This document shows positions 9,412 to 18,773 of a DNA stretch of 64,000 bases, one piece after another. Source of the DNA: Bacteroidota bacterium (GTDB taxonomy: Bacteria; Bacteroidota; Bacteroidia; Chitinophagales; BACL12); NCBI GenBank assembly GCA_016718035.1, contig JADKEK010000009.1:186001-250000 (forward strand), read 5' to 3'. Within the stretch, counting starts at the first letter, position 1. Each line of letters starts with the position of its first letter. The notes beneath the pieces were generated by a model. That model ran no database searches. It was not told the origin of the DNA and saw only the letters and a program-made list of their open reading frames with translations. A program made the translations under genes and the position numbers.

Positions 9412-10737
9412 ATGTCCATTCAACCCAAACTCAAACAATTCGACCTGACCATGATAGTGGTGAGCCTGGTAATAGGTGTAGGTATTTTTAGAACACCTGC
9501 AGTTGTTGCCGAAAAAGCTGGAAGCGAATGGATATTTTATGCGGCCTGGATTTTTGGAGGATTGGTTTCCATTTGTGGTGCATTAACTTTTGCAGAAATT
9601 GGTTCACGATTACCGGCCGCAGGAGGCTATTATAAAATATTTTCTTATGCCTATCATCCTGCTTACGCATTTATGTTAAACTGGAGTCAGGTTATTATTA
9701 ACGCTGGTAGCAGTGCAGGAGTTGCTATAATTGGTGCGGAGTATATTACGCCTGTGTTATTTTCCAATTCAGCGCAAACAGATATCATTGAAAAAATTAT
9801 TGCTATTAGTATTATTTTATTTTTGTTTGCCATCAATTTTGCGGGCATAAAAATGGGTGCACGTACACAAAACTTTTTATCAATTTTAAAAATTGTGATG
9901 ATAACGGCTTTCTGTTTTGCCATTTTCGGTAAACATGCTCCGGAAAGCAGCTCCATAACAAACAACCACAACGATATTAATTTCATTAGTGCATTTGGTG
10001 TTGCATTAATCTCTATATTTTTCACCTATGGCGGCTATCAGCAAACAGTAAATTTTGGTGCCGATGTTGAAAATGCCAAAACTAATATTCCAAAAGCCAT
10101 ATTCTCAGGAATGGGAATTGTTATTTGTTTATACCTCTTACTCAATTTCACCTATGTGCAGGTAATTGGTTTCGAAACCATGAAAACCTCACCATTAATT
10201 GCCAGCACTTTAGCAGAAATAATTTTCGGACCAATAGGTGCTACTATAATTTCCATTGTATTATTTACATCGGTATTGGGTTTTTTAAATACTTCGGTAA
10301 TGAGCAATCCAAGAGTATATTATGCAATGGCAGAAGATAAAATTTTACCGCCGGTATTTTTATCCGTAAATCCAAAAACGCAAGTGCAACAATTCGGATT
10401 AACTTTTTTTATTGGTGTAATGTTATTGTCCGTTTTTTTGCTTGGCGATTTTGAAAATATTGTCAATTATGTTTTATTTATCGACAGTATTAGTCTGGCA
10501 AGCGCCGCCGCTGCCATTTTTATTTTAAGAAAAAAATCGAATGCTAATTACGATGGTTTCAAAATGAAGGGGTATCCCATCATACCATTTGTTTTTATGG
10601 CAACCCTGCTATTTGTAACCTACAATACAATTGTAGCCGACCCGAAATCTTCCTTATATGGGTTTATAATATTTTTAGGCGGATTGCCTTTGTATTTTCT
10701 GATGCACCGTATGTTTAATAAATCAAAAACACATTAA
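9412..10737 (+). CDS. APC-family amino-acid permease
   Basis: 441 residues with about 12 membrane segments. Signature segment in TM1 is VIGVGIFRTPAVVAEKAGS, with the G-V-G-I-F unwound substrate site; LTFAEIGSRLPAAGGYYKIF is the conserved TM2/loop. FFTYGGYQQTVNFGADVENAKTNIPKAI matches the TM6-7 region of APC and LAT-type exchangers. It is a second, divergent member of the family in this window (the other is at 5626). Its end overlaps by 4 nt the end of the convergent glycosyltransferase, leaving no room for a terminator between them. Substrate unknown. Confidence 0.87.
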   Translation: MSIQPKLKQFDLTMIVVSLVIGVGIFRTPAVVAEKAGSEWIFYAAWIFGGLVSICGALTFAEIGSRLPAAGGYYKIFSYAYHPAYAFMLNWSQVIINAGSSAGVAIIGAEYITPVLFSNSAQTDIIEKIIAISIILFLFAINFAGIKMGARTQNFLSILKIVMITAFCFAIFGKHAPESSSITNNHNDINFISAFGVALISIFFTYGGYQQTVNFGADVENAKTNIPKAIFSGMGIVICLYLLLNFTYVQVIGFETMKTSPLIASTLAEIIFGPIGATIISIVLFTSVLGFLNTSVMSNPRVYYAMAEDKILPPVFLSVNPKTQVQQFGLTFFIGVMLLSVFLLGDFENIVNYVLFIDSISLASAAAAIFILRKKSNANYDGFKMKGYPIIPFVFMATLLFVTYNTIVADPKSSLYGFIIFLGGLPLYFLMHRMFNKSKTH

Positions 10738-11852
10738 CGGGCTACTAAAGCTAAAATGGTTTCCACCATTCTATCCCAGCCAAATCGTTTTTTTTCTTCC
10801 TGCAGGTTGGTTGTAAATTCTGCTGAACGATTATCAGTGTAGAATAAATCTATAGCATTGGCAATATCCGTAGCCGTAGGTGCTGTAACATAACCAACAT
10901 GATTATGTGGTACCATTTCGGGTAAACCTCCAACATTAGTTACCACCATGGGCACTTCAAAATGATAAGCAATTTGTGTTACACCACTTTGTGTAGCATG
11001 TTTATAGGGTTGCACCACCATGTCGGCAACACTAAAAAAGTATTTCACTTCCTCATCTGCAATAAAATGATTGAACTGGTGAACACGAGACTGGAGTTGA
11101 TTTGATGTTATGAGTTGCTGATAAGGTTTTTCATCTGTATAATATTCACCGGCTATAATTAGTTCAACATCACTTTTTATCAAAGCCATTGCCTGTAACA
11201 TTAAATCGAGGCCTTTATAGTCGCGAATAAATCCGAAAAACAAAATATAATTTTTCGAAACATCCAGTTTCAAATATTGGCATGCATCAGCTTTGGATAA
11301 TTTTGTTCCGAAGTTATCGAATAAGGGATGCGGGTTTGTTGCACGTAATTTATTTCTGTTGAATTGCAATAAATCTTTGAGCACACTTGCACTCATCACT
11401 ACAAATCTGTCGCACTGATTAACAAAATAACGCGTGAATGATTTGTCATAAAATTTAGGCTCATGCGGAATAATATTATCGGCAATACAAACAACTTTAG
11501 TAAGCTTATTCTTTTTTGCAATTTTTGCAATCGTCCCGAATGCGGGAGCCATAAAAGGCATCCAATATTTAATGATAATAATATCCGGAGCCATTTTTTT
11601 TAATTCGCGCCCAACCTTAAACCAGCTTAGTGGGTTTATTGAATTTACTTTACGTTGTATGGTTAAATATTCCGGAGCAGGTGAAGTAGAATATTGTGTT
11701 TTGCCGGGGAACAAAAATCCGGGATATTGTACGGTAAATGTAACCGCCAAAACTTCATGCCCCTGGTCTTGAAATTCTTTTAACAAACGCTCGTTGAAAG
11801 AAGCCAAACCGCCTCTGTATGGCCAAACCGTTCCGAGCAAAACTATTTTCAT
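10734..11852 (-). CDS. glycosyltransferase family 4 (GT-B fold)
   Basis: 372 residues, a retaining GT-B glycosyltransferase like those adding sugars to surface glycans. N-terminal LLGTVWPYRGGLASF is the glycine-rich acceptor loop; the C-terminal nucleotide-sugar domain contains ILFFGFIRDYKGLDLMLQA and the E-x7-E-like segment around QPYKHATQSGVTQIAYHFEVPMVV and GGLPEMV. No membrane segment, so it acts at the cytoplasmic face. It is the last gene of the five-gene operon starting at 16655 and overlaps the preceding GT2 gene by 4 nt (ATGA), implying translational coupling and joint work on one glycan or glycolipid. Donor and acceptor unknown. Confidence 0.88.
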   Translation of the reverse strand: MKIVLLGTVWPYRGGLASFNERLLKEFQDQGHEVLAVTFTVQYPGFLFPGKTQYSTSPAPEYLTIQRKVNSINPLSWFKVGRELKKMAPDIIIIKYWMPFMAPAFGTIAKIAKKNKLTKVVCIADNIIPHEPKFYDKSFTRYFVNQCDRFVVMSASVLKDLLQFNRNKLRATNPHPLFDNFGTKLSKADACQYLKLDVSKNYILFFGFIRDYKGLDLMLQAMALIKSDVELIIAGEYYTDEKPYQQLITSNQLQSRVHQFNHFIADEEVKYFFSVADMVVQPYKHATQSGVTQIAYHFEVPMVVTNVGGLPEMVPHNHVGYVTAPTATDIANAIDLFYTDNRSAEFTTNLQEEKKRFGWDRMVETILALVAR

Positions 11853-12805
11853 GATATCCCAATCTGTTGGTCTACCTGGTAGGTATTTCTATCAGGTGAA
11901 TTCCGCGAAATTAATTCTCCTAAAAATCCGGCAACAAACAATTGCACCCCAACAATAATTGCTACTAACGCAATATAAAACAAAGGTTGATCAGTTATTT
12001 GGCGATATTTTTCACCGGAATTCATTTTAAGTAATTTTTCCACTATCAGCCAAATGGTGATGACACCTCCAATAAAGAATGATAAAAATCCCATGGTTCC
12101 AAAAAGGTGCATTGGTTTTTTGCCAAACTTGGAAACAAACATGATAGAGGTTAAATCTAAAAACCCTTTCATAAATCGCTCCCATCCGAATTTGGATTGG
12201 CCGTATTTACGTGCGCGGTGCTCAACAACTTTTTCGCCTATTTTATAAAATCCTGCAGTTTTAGCTATTTGAGGAATATAACGATGCATTTCGCCATACA
12301 CTTCAATACTTTTCACTAAATCTTTTTTATAGGCTTTTAATCCGCAATTAAAATCGTGCAATTTTATTCCGGTAATTTGAGATGTTGTCCAGTTAGAAAA
12401 TTTAGAAGGAATAGTTTTAGAAATAGGGTCGTGTCGTCTTTTCTTCCAACCACTAACTAAATCTAACCCATCAACAGCAATCATTTTATACAATTCAGGA
12501 ATTTCATCGGGGCTATCCTGCATGTCGGCATCCATGGTAATAACAACATCACCCTGTGCTACTGAAAAACCTTCATTTAATGCTGCAGACTTTCCATAAT
12601 TTCTCCTGAATTTTAATCCTTTAACAGCAGGAAACTGTTTATGTAAATCGGCAATAATCTGCCATGATTTATCACGACTACCATCATCCACAAAAATGAC
12701 TTCATAAGAAAAATTATTATCGGTCATAACACGGTGAATCCACTGTGTTAATTCCGGCAGGCTTTCTTCTTCGTTTAATAATGGTATGACTACAGATAAT
12801 TGCAT
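11849..12805 (-). CDS. glycosyltransferase family 2, polyprenyl-phosphate type
   Basis: 318 residues. The N-terminal GT-A domain has VIPLLNEEESLPEL, FVDDGSRDKSW and the metal-binding DADMQDSP, as in DPM1/ArnC/GtrB enzymes that load a hexose onto polyprenyl phosphate. Two hydrophobic helices follow (about 233-253 and 277-300), the usual membrane anchor of bacterial members. The predicted product would be a polyprenyl-linked sugar for a flippase-dependent surface modification, though the exact sugar is unknown. It overlaps the next gene by 4 nt and abuts DUF4199 upstream with no gap. Confidence 0.9.
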   Translation of the reverse strand: MQLSVVIPLLNEEESLPELTQWIHRVMTDNNFSYEVIFVDDGSRDKSWQIIADLHKQFPAVKGLKFRRNYGKSAALNEGFSVAQGDVVITMDADMQDSPDEIPELYKMIAVDGLDLVSGWKKRRHDPISKTIPSKFSNWTTSQITGIKLHDFNCGLKAYKKDLVKSIEVYGEMHRYIPQIAKTAGFYKIGEKVVEHRARKYGQSKFGWERFMKGFLDLTSIMFVSKFGKKPMHLFGTMGFLSFFIGGVITIWLIVEKLLKMNSGEKYRQITDQPLFYIALVAIIVGVQLFVAGFLGELISRNSPDRNTYQVDQQIGIS

Positions 12806-13339
12806 TTATGCTCTTCTTTGTGTAAATAACGATGCTATTAATGCGGCAATTGTTCCGAAAAACATATTACCTACCAGCGACATGAAAAACATGCCAACCG
12901 GTGTAAAAATACGATTTGTGAACGTCATTCTGCTAGCAATGTCTTCTTCGGTTTTGCCCTGTTCACGCAACGAATTTTCTGCTATGGTGCGCATTTCAGC
13001 TAATACATCAGTGCCTATGGTTAAATAGAATATTAATGTGAAAAACGAAAATATGGCGGTAACCATTAACACAACCATCATGGCAGTTCCAAATGCTTTG
13101 TCGAAAGGTAAAATACCCTGATACAATTTATCCCGGACTTCCAGTTGTGTTACTATCAATGAAACTAAAACCAATACAAACTGGCCGAAGGCAATACGTT
13201 CGTTTTGATATCCAAATGCAAAAAAATGTGCAGCTAATAAAATGCCAATTAATATCATTGATATTATAATCGCATTTCTGGTTACTATTGGCTTGCGCGA
13301 ACCATTTTTTTGTTCTAATTCCGGTGCTGACGCTTCCAA
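12806..13339 (-). CDS. DUF4199 membrane protein
   Basis: 177 residues with four hydrophobic segments (about 24-46, 50-66, 85-113, 150-170), matching the DUF4199 family common in Bacteroidota. The stop codon touches the GT2 start and only 1 nt separates its start from the upstream DHOase-like stop, so it is firmly within the operon. Its repeated occurrence beside a GT2 gene in this phylum (general knowledge) suggests a partner in polyprenyl-linked sugar handling, but no function is established. Confidence 0.8.
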   Translation of the reverse strand: MEASAPELEQKNGSRKPIVTRNAIIISMILIGILLAAHFFAFGYQNERIAFGQFVLVLVSLIVTQLEVRDKLYQGILPFDKAFGTAMMVVLMVTAIFSFFTLIFYLTIGTDVLAEMRTIAENSLREQGKTEEDIASRMTFTNRIFTPVGMFFMSLVGNMFFGTIAALIASLFTQRRA

Positions 13340-13340
13340 T

Positions 13341-14606
13341 TTATATTTGTTTAAGTTGATTATTATTTACAATTGCCAATGGTTTGCCTTTTAATGATTT
13401 TCCGATAAACGCTGTATTATGCGAGCGGGAACGGATATCTGATTCATTAAAATCCCATGCAGTATTTTCATTAAATATGGTGAGGTCTGCTTTATTATTT
13501 TCCTTAATAGTAGGAATACTTAATTGCAAAATATTTCTAGGATTAATGGCCATTTTTTCAACTATTTCCGTAATCGTTAATTTGCCATCTATCGCTTTAC
13601 ATGCTGCGCCAAATGAAGCTTCTAAACTCTCCATGCCAAATGCAGCATATTCAAATTCCACATCTTTAGCATCATTTTCATGATGTAAATGATAACTGCA
13701 AATCACATCAATAGCACCATCCGCAAGTCCATCAATTAATGCCGCAACATCTTCTTTGGAACGCAACGGAGGATTTACTTTCAATCTGGTGTCGTAATCG
13801 AATAACATCGATTCATCAAAAAACAATTGATATGCTGCGACACCTGCAGTTACTTTTATTCCACGTTTTTTTGCTTCGCGAATATGCGGTAACGATTTAG
13901 CTGAAGATATTACACCTAAATGGACATGAGAATCGGCATATTCAGCCAGTTTAATATCGCGAATTACCATTAATTCTTCCAATACATCCGGTATACCGTA
14001 CATGCCTAATTGCACACTCATTACACCTTCATTCACATTCGCATTTCCAACAATTTTATGGTCGTTCGGGATATTGATGATTACTCCGTTGAATGGTTTT
14101 ACATATTGTAAACTCCTCAGCATGATACCGGCATCACGAAGGGCAACATCGGCATCGGTAAATGCTACCGCACCTGCATGATGCATATCATAAATCTCTG
14201 TTAGTTCTTTTCCTTCGCGGTTATGCGTTACGGCGCCATAAGGATGAATGGCCACAATCGAGGATTTCGACTTATTAACGACATAAGCAATTTCTGATTT
14301 GGAATGTAATGCCGGTTCGGTGTTTGGCATTAGTCCTACAGCCGTGAATCCACCCGCAGCCGCAGCGGCTACACCTGTAGTTATAGTTTCTTTGTATTCA
14401 TGACCCGGGTCGCCAAAGGCAGCCATCATGTCCATCCAACCCGGTGAAACGGAATTGCCGGTATAATCATAAACCTGAGCATCACTGTTGTTTATAACAT
14501 CAGCAATTTCGGCGATTACACCATTATGAATACGAATAGATTTAACAGATAGATGATAAGGTGAAGTTGGGTCTATAATCTTTACTCCCTGAATGATGCA
14601 GTGCAT
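13341..14606 (-). CDS. dihydroorotase-like amidohydrolase lacking metal ligands
   Basis: 421 residues, amidohydrolase fold of the dihydroorotase/PyrC family: family-typical GFTAVGLMPNTEPALHSK, KVNPPLRSKEDV and a C-terminal beta-sandwich. The metal site is missing. Where active enzymes have D-x-H-x-H after PG, this protein reads SPGWMDMMAAFGDPG (residues 54-68), with Met61 and Ala63 replacing the histidines. The usual PHH segment is VAAYQLFF, and the TDHAPH aspartate segment is CSYHLHH. It therefore resembles the non-catalytic DHOase (PyrC') that supports aspartate transcarbamoylase in some bacteria; no pyrB is present here to confirm it. Operon: 12 nt after BatA, 1 nt before DUF4199. Confidence 0.85.
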   Translation of the reverse strand: MHCIIQGVKIIDPTSPYHLSVKSIRIHNGVIAEIADVINNSDAQVYDYTGNSVSPGWMDMMAAFGDPGHEYKETITTGVAAAAAGGFTAVGLMPNTEPALHSKSEIAYVVNKSKSSIVAIHPYGAVTHNREGKELTEIYDMHHAGAVAFTDADVALRDAGIMLRSLQYVKPFNGVIINIPNDHKIVGNANVNEGVMSVQLGMYGIPDVLEELMVIRDIKLAEYADSHVHLGVISSAKSLPHIREAKKRGIKVTAGVAAYQLFFDESMLFDYDTRLKVNPPLRSKEDVAALIDGLADGAIDVICSYHLHHENDAKDVEFEYAAFGMESLEASFGAACKAIDGKLTITEIVEKMAINPRNILQLSIPTIKENNKADLTIFNENTAWDFNESDIRSRSHNTAFIGKSLKGKPLAIVNNNQLKQI

Positions 14607-14618
14607 AGTTGATTTTTA

Positions 14619-16655
14619 CTACGGCAAAAAACGGATTAAAAGGATCTCCGCCGCAAGGAATATCAGCACAAATATAATACAAAATTTCCAGAGCGGTGTG
14701 CCTTCGTTCATTTGGGTGACAACACCGGCAAAATCGCGGTTGATATCGTCGATAACGTTTATGTTGGCTGCATTGTAGCGTTCTTTCAGGGATGCTGCTG
14801 TTTCGAAACTCAAATCGGACTCGCTACGATTATAATTAAGTGCCAGGGTTTGATTGGTATTACCTTCTGGAGCTCCCGGTTGCAATAAAGTGTAAATGCC
14901 TGAAACATTGGTATAATCACTCAAATTCACCGCAGTAAGATTACCCGCCTTGCGGATTTCAGGTATAAACTCGTTGTTGTTACTTTTTACTTTAAGTGTC
15001 GCATCACCCGTGAGGTTAATACCGGGTAAATCTATCCATTTGGTTTCGCCGATTGTAGCGTATAAGCTCATCTTTTTTTGTGTGCTAACTGCAATTTTAT
15101 ACATCATAGGTGCAAACAAACTGGCCTGAACCTGTAAGTCAGTTATTTCACGCACTAATGGCACAGCTGAAAGATATATTACACCCTGTTTCGCAGGATA
15201 TCCTGCAACCATTGGTCGATGGTCGCCAAACTCCATTACCATTTCTTCAATGGTTTGTGAAAAGGCATTTATTTGAAAACTTTCGGTTGCGAATGGTAGT
15301 GATAAATTTTTTGGCACCTTTTCGAATACATCAGTAAACACCGGATTTTTTGTATTGATAGCAGTAACGTTGCGTTTTGATTTTACATAATTGCCATATG
15401 TTCCTGCGCTGTTCATCTGAAGGAAATTATTTACAGTGGCAACATCCATGTCGGCAGGAGGAAAAATAATAATATTACAACCCCTTTCCAGTTGTTGATT
15501 GAGCGCATCAGCTAACCCTCCTGAAATAGATTTTACTTCATTTAAAATAATCAGGTCAAATTTATCCAGACTACTGAAATCAATTTGCGCTACATTATTA
15601 TTAGTGAGTGCAAATAAACTGTTTTTACCAATCAGTGATTGAATAAACGTATTTTCGGTTTTACCATTAATGGTAATTACCGGTATTTGACTTACAGGCT
15701 GAAAAGTAAAATATAATACATCATCGAATGTAACGGGATAATCTTTTACGCCCAGTTCACCATTGTACCAGCCGGCCTCATTAAGCGTAAACGTCATGGT
15801 ATCGGTTATTTTGCTGAGCGGTGGAATAGTAATATCGGCTATGGATTTAATTTGTTCGTTTAATTTTAATGTAACAGGTGCGTTGGTAATTTCATCTTCG
15901 CCATAGTTACTAATAGTATAACACAACTGAATAGGTTGATTTAAAATTTGCACAGGACCTGCAAACCAAACTGAATCGATTGCCAAATTGCGTTGGTCTT
16001 TTCCTTGCAGATGTACCAGGTTGATATTTAATGTTGTATCGTTTTCAAATCCAGCTGCATTTTTCTGAAAATCGCTTATCGCATAAATGTTTTTTTGAGA
16101 TTGCGCTTTATCTCGGTTTAAAATATCGCGCTGGCGTTTCACAATTTCGCTGAGCGAACGAACTTCAGGTGTACGTTGCACTTGTGTTATCATTTGTAAC
16201 ATTTCCTCTTTACTCACTAACCGCTGATGTTTAGCTTCCATATCGTTAGTAAGTAATTGGAATTGATCATCAATGGTATATCCGTTAACAATTTCTTCTG
16301 CTTTACGTTTTGCGATATTCAACAATTGTTCATCGTTGTTTACGGCTTCCATACTGAAACTGTTGTCGATGTAAATGCTGACCGCTTTTTTTGTTGCTTT
16401 ATTGGCAGATTGTTCAGAAGGAATAAAAGGTTGTGCGAATGCAAGCACCAAAAAAATAATAGCCAACATTCTGCTGATTAAAACCAAAATATGTTTAAGT
16501 CTGCTCTTGGTTGCGGTTTCTTCTTGAATATTTTTGAGGAACCTGACATTAGTAAAATAAACAGTTTTAAAACGCCTGAAATTAAACAGGTGAATAATAA
16601 CCGGAATTGCGAGTGCCAGTAATCCAAATAAAAAAGCCGGGTATAAAAACTGCAT
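14619..16655 (-). CDS. BatA-domain membrane protein with VWA-like region
   Basis: 678 residues. The N-terminal BatA domain has two membrane helices (about 5-22 and 56-76) with the family motif IHLFNFRRFKTVYFTNVRFL between them. A von Willebrand A-like domain follows with the MIDAS start D97-x-S99-x-S101 (IDNSFS). The long periplasmic/beta-rich region ends in one more C-terminal membrane helix (about 655-675, FCIIFVLIFLAAEILLIRFL). BatA-type proteins belong to the MoxR/Bat aerotolerance group, but no MoxR ATPase or other Bat gene is nearby. It is the first gene of the operon running down to 10734. Confidence 0.85.
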   Translation of the reverse strand: MQFLYPAFLFGLLALAIPVIIHLFNFRRFKTVYFTNVRFLKNIQEETATKSRLKHILVLISRMLAIIFLVLAFAQPFIPSEQSANKATKKAVSIYIDNSFSMEAVNNDEQLLNIAKRKAEEIVNGYTIDDQFQLLTNDMEAKHQRLVSKEEMLQMITQVQRTPEVRSLSEIVKRQRDILNRDKAQSQKNIYAISDFQKNAAGFENDTTLNINLVHLQGKDQRNLAIDSVWFAGPVQILNQPIQLCYTISNYGEDEITNAPVTLKLNEQIKSIADITIPPLSKITDTMTFTLNEAGWYNGELGVKDYPVTFDDVLYFTFQPVSQIPVITINGKTENTFIQSLIGKNSLFALTNNNVAQIDFSSLDKFDLIILNEVKSISGGLADALNQQLERGCNIIIFPPADMDVATVNNFLQMNSAGTYGNYVKSKRNVTAINTKNPVFTDVFEKVPKNLSLPFATESFQINAFSQTIEEMVMEFGDHRPMVAGYPAKQGVIYLSAVPLVREITDLQVQASLFAPMMYKIAVSTQKKMSLYATIGETKWIDLPGINLTGDATLKVKSNNNEFIPEIRKAGNLTAVNLSDYTNVSGIYTLLQPGAPEGNTNQTLALNYNRSESDLSFETAASLKERYNAANINVIDDINRDFAGVVTQMNEGTPLWKFCIIFVLIFLAAEILLIRFLP

Positions 16656-17053
16656 AATTTTTTATAAAGCTACAAATAAACTTAAACTGCGGTAAAAATA
16701 GTATGCCGGGCAATAAGGTTTGGGTAATTTAATACACATTAACGGAAATAATCAAAATAATAGGCTTTGGCAGACTTAGCCGAGTATGTCGGGATGACAA
16801 GATTTGAACTTGCGGCCCCACGCCCCCCAGACGTGTGCTCTACCGGGCTGAGCTACATCCCGAAATAATGAGGTAACAAATGTATCAACCAAAACCGAAA
16901 TTTAAAATGGATGGTTACAGTATGTTGAAAATGAGTAGATTAGAGCAGCAATTCAACCTGCCAGGCTAAGTTGCGCAAAGCACTTAAAACAACTTTGGCA
17001 TGGTATTCGTATTATTGCTGTCAAACATTGATTAACTATTAAAACTAAGAATT
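16656..17053. other. intergenic region with one tRNA
   Basis: About 400 nt between the divergent BatA operon and the Lys-rich protein gene. Apart from the tRNA at 16789-16862, I see only AT-rich sequence with no open frame or clear hairpin. Confidence 0.5.
16789..16862 (-). tRNA. tRNA-Pro (anticodon GGG)
   Basis: Minus-strand cloverleaf of 74 nt. Acceptor stem CGGGATG pairs with CATCCCG, D-arm GCTC...GAGC, anticodon stem CACGT/GCGTG with loop CTGGGGG placing anticodon GGG, T-arm GCAAG-TTCAAAT-CTTGT, and discriminator A. The 5' C1 pairing with G72 is typical of tRNA-Pro. No CCA is encoded. It is transcribed alone between divergent protein genes. Confidence 0.93.
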
Positions 17054-17449
17054 ATGAAAAAGATAATGGTAATGATGACCGTAGCCTTGATGGTGTTTTC
17101 AACCAACATGTTTGCACAAACTGCAACAGGCGATGCCAAAGTAGCAACTGAAAAAAAGGAAAAGATTAAAGCCGTTCCTGTTTCCGCAAAAAAATCAACA
17201 GTAATTAAAAAAGGTAATAAATCAGGTTCAGATAAAAAAGCGGTAAATAATCACAAAGATGAATTAAAAGCAAAATACGATTCAAAAGCGGAAGCTAAAG
17301 AAGCTGTGAAAGCTCATCATGATGATAAAAAAGTAAGTGATAAAGATCGTGTTAAAGCACATAAATCAGAAATCAAATCAAAAGCTGACAGCAAACAAGA
17401 AGCTAAAGCTAAGATTCAGCGCAAACACGCTAAAAAAGACGACGAGTAA
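17054..17449 (+). CDS. secreted Lys/Ala-rich repeat protein
   Basis: 131 residues. A signal peptide (hydrophobic 5-19, cleavage after MFAQ) precedes a very basic, low-complexity mature protein dominated by K, A, D, E and H. Two related ~45-residue units occur: HKDELKAKYDSKAEAKEAVK and HKSEIKSKADSKQEAKAKIQ, which indicates an internal tandem duplication. It is predicted to be helical and highly charged, exported to periplasm or surface. No known family. The composition could suit binding to polyanions such as DNA, LPS or inositol-type polymers, but this is speculation. Followed by a terminator. Confidence 0.75.
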   Translation: MKKIMVMMTVALMVFSTNMFAQTATGDAKVATEKKEKIKAVPVSAKKSTVIKKGNKSGSDKKAVNNHKDELKAKYDSKAEAKEAVKAHHDDKKVSDKDRVKAHKSEIKSKADSKQEAKAKIQRKHAKKDDE

Positions 17450-17478
17450 ATATAATATAGTTGGTTAAGGAGTGAAAC

Positions 17479-17515
17479 AAACCCCTTCGGTGAAAACTGA
17501 GGGGGTTATTTTTTT
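17479..17515 (+). terminator. rho-independent terminator
   Basis: AACCCCtTC...TGAGGGGGTT stem followed by ATTTTTTT, 30 nt after the Lys-rich protein stop. Confidence 0.8.
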
Positions 17516-17535
17516 CATGTAGAGCCTGACCGGAA

Positions 17536-18144
17536 TTAAGTGTGGTTGTATAAAAAAGCTAAAAACAAATAAATCCAAAGCGCATCAATGGTATGCCAAT
17601 AGGTTGCCATCATTTTAATGCGACTGCGGTGAAGCGGGTCAGAAAAATAGATTAATGCATTAACCTGATTGCGGGTATTGTGGAAAATACGATATGTAGC
17701 AACACTTAAAAATATGATACCTACCAAAATATGTATGGCATGCAATCCGGTGAGCAAATACACATACGATGCACCGGTTGTAGTATCAATCAACATACCT
17801 TGTTGTTGCATATTTTGCCATCCGATAAATTGACAAATCACAAAACCAATGGCCAACACCAATGCCACGAGGATGTTCCTGCGAAGTTTGATATGCTTGT
17901 CTGCATCATAATATTTAATCATATTCCGCATGACCACGCTGATTGCCACAACCAGCATTGCGCTAATCCAAAACACCCTTGGGAGCCTAAAGTCCAGCCA
18001 CTTCTCATTTTTAAAAGCGAAATACCCGTAAGAAAAGGACAAAAAAAGCACAACAATACCGACTAACAGGAAATTAACTACAATTATAGCAGGGTTTTTG
18101 ATGAGAGGCTTTTCGCCTGAATGGTTGGTCCTTGTTAGCGCCAT
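17536..18144 (-). CDS. heme-copper oxidase subunit III family protein
   Basis: 202 residues, five hydrophobic helices, matching the short (CyoC/CtaE-like) form of cytochrome oxidase subunit III in the inner membrane, which stabilises subunit I and the proton path. Diagnostic segments are TGLHAIHILVGIIFL and the C-terminal YWHTIDALWIYLFLAFLY. Subunits I and II are not in the window, so it is an isolated gene here; in Bacteroidota this paralogue is often found separately from the main oxidase operon (general knowledge). A TAATTTTG -7 element lies 5 nt upstream of the ATG. Confidence 0.9.
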   Translation of the reverse strand: MALTRTNHSGEKPLIKNPAIIVVNFLLVGIVVLFLSFSYGYFAFKNEKWLDFRLPRVFWISAMLVVAISVVMRNMIKYYDADKHIKLRRNILVALVLAIGFVICQFIGWQNMQQQGMLIDTTTGASYVYLLTGLHAIHILVGIIFLSVATYRIFHNTRNQVNALIYFSDPLHRSRIKMMATYWHTIDALWIYLFLAFLYNHT

Positions 18145-18148
18145 AGGG

Positions 18149-18156
18149 CAAAATTA
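18149..18156 (-). promoter_or_regulatory. -7 promoter element TAATTTTG
   Basis: TAnnTTTG on the minus strand directly before the subunit III start at 18144; implies a very short leader. Confidence 0.55.
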
Positions 18157-18179
18157 CAGCTTGGTAACAATTTATCTAC

Positions 18180-18187
18180 TAACTTTG
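18180..18187 (+). promoter_or_regulatory. -7 promoter element TAACTTTG
   Basis: TAnnTTTG 11 nt upstream of the ATG at 18199; divergent from the subunit III promoter 24 nt away. Confidence 0.55.
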
Positions 18188-18198
18188 TTTTCAGACAT

Positions 18199-18720
18199 AT
18201 GAAAAATAAACTCTTCATTTTCATCGCAATCAGCCTGATTTCAGCCTCATTGCAGGCGCAATCAGGTAAGGGGAACCGCAAACAGTACTATGTACTAATA
18301 ACAGATACCACTTTTGTTCAGGCTATTCCCGACCAAGGCGCAACGTTTAAGGCTTACTTTAAAAACGACTCGCTCTATAAAATTGAAACTTGGTTTGGAT
18401 TTAATTTTGGCGACGTTGAAAGAGAATATTTCTATTGGAATGATTCCATTAAGCTGATTAATGAATACCAAAAATTATATAATTCACTAGCTAACCCTAA
18501 GCCTAACCCGGATACGATTAAAGTAACCTATACCGGTCGTTATATTTTTAAACACAACGTGCTTACCGATATTTCCCAAAAAGGCAGCTATAGTATTTCC
18601 GACACTCCCCAGGGTAAACAAGAAATTGAAGCCGGATTTTTAATGCTGACTGAAAAGTATAAAAAACTCGCATACGATAAACGCAAGAAAAAGAAAAACA
18701 GAATTAGGTTTACCGAGTAA
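18199..18720 (+). CDS. secreted hypothetical protein (173 aa)
   Basis: A signal peptide (hydrophobic 6-18, cleavage after LQAQ) and a mature part of about 150 residues with alternating strands (YYVLITDTTFVQAI, FKAYFKNDSLYKIETWFGF) and a strongly basic C-terminal tail (KRKKKKNRIRF). No family or active site is recognised. The tail may interact with the membrane or a polyanion. It stands 53 nt upstream of fabI on the same strand, so partial co-transcription is possible, but no functional relation is evident. Confidence 0.72.
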   Translation: MKNKLFIFIAISLISASLQAQSGKGNRKQYYVLITDTTFVQAIPDQGATFKAYFKNDSLYKIETWFGFNFGDVEREYFYWNDSIKLINEYQKLYNSLANPKPNPDTIKVTYTGRYIFKHNVLTDISQKGSYSISDTPQGKQEIEAGFLMLTEKYKKLAYDKRKKKKNRIRFTE

Positions 18721-18773
18721 ACTATTTAAAACTTTGTATTTTCGCAATAACACAATCATTTAAAACCAATTAT

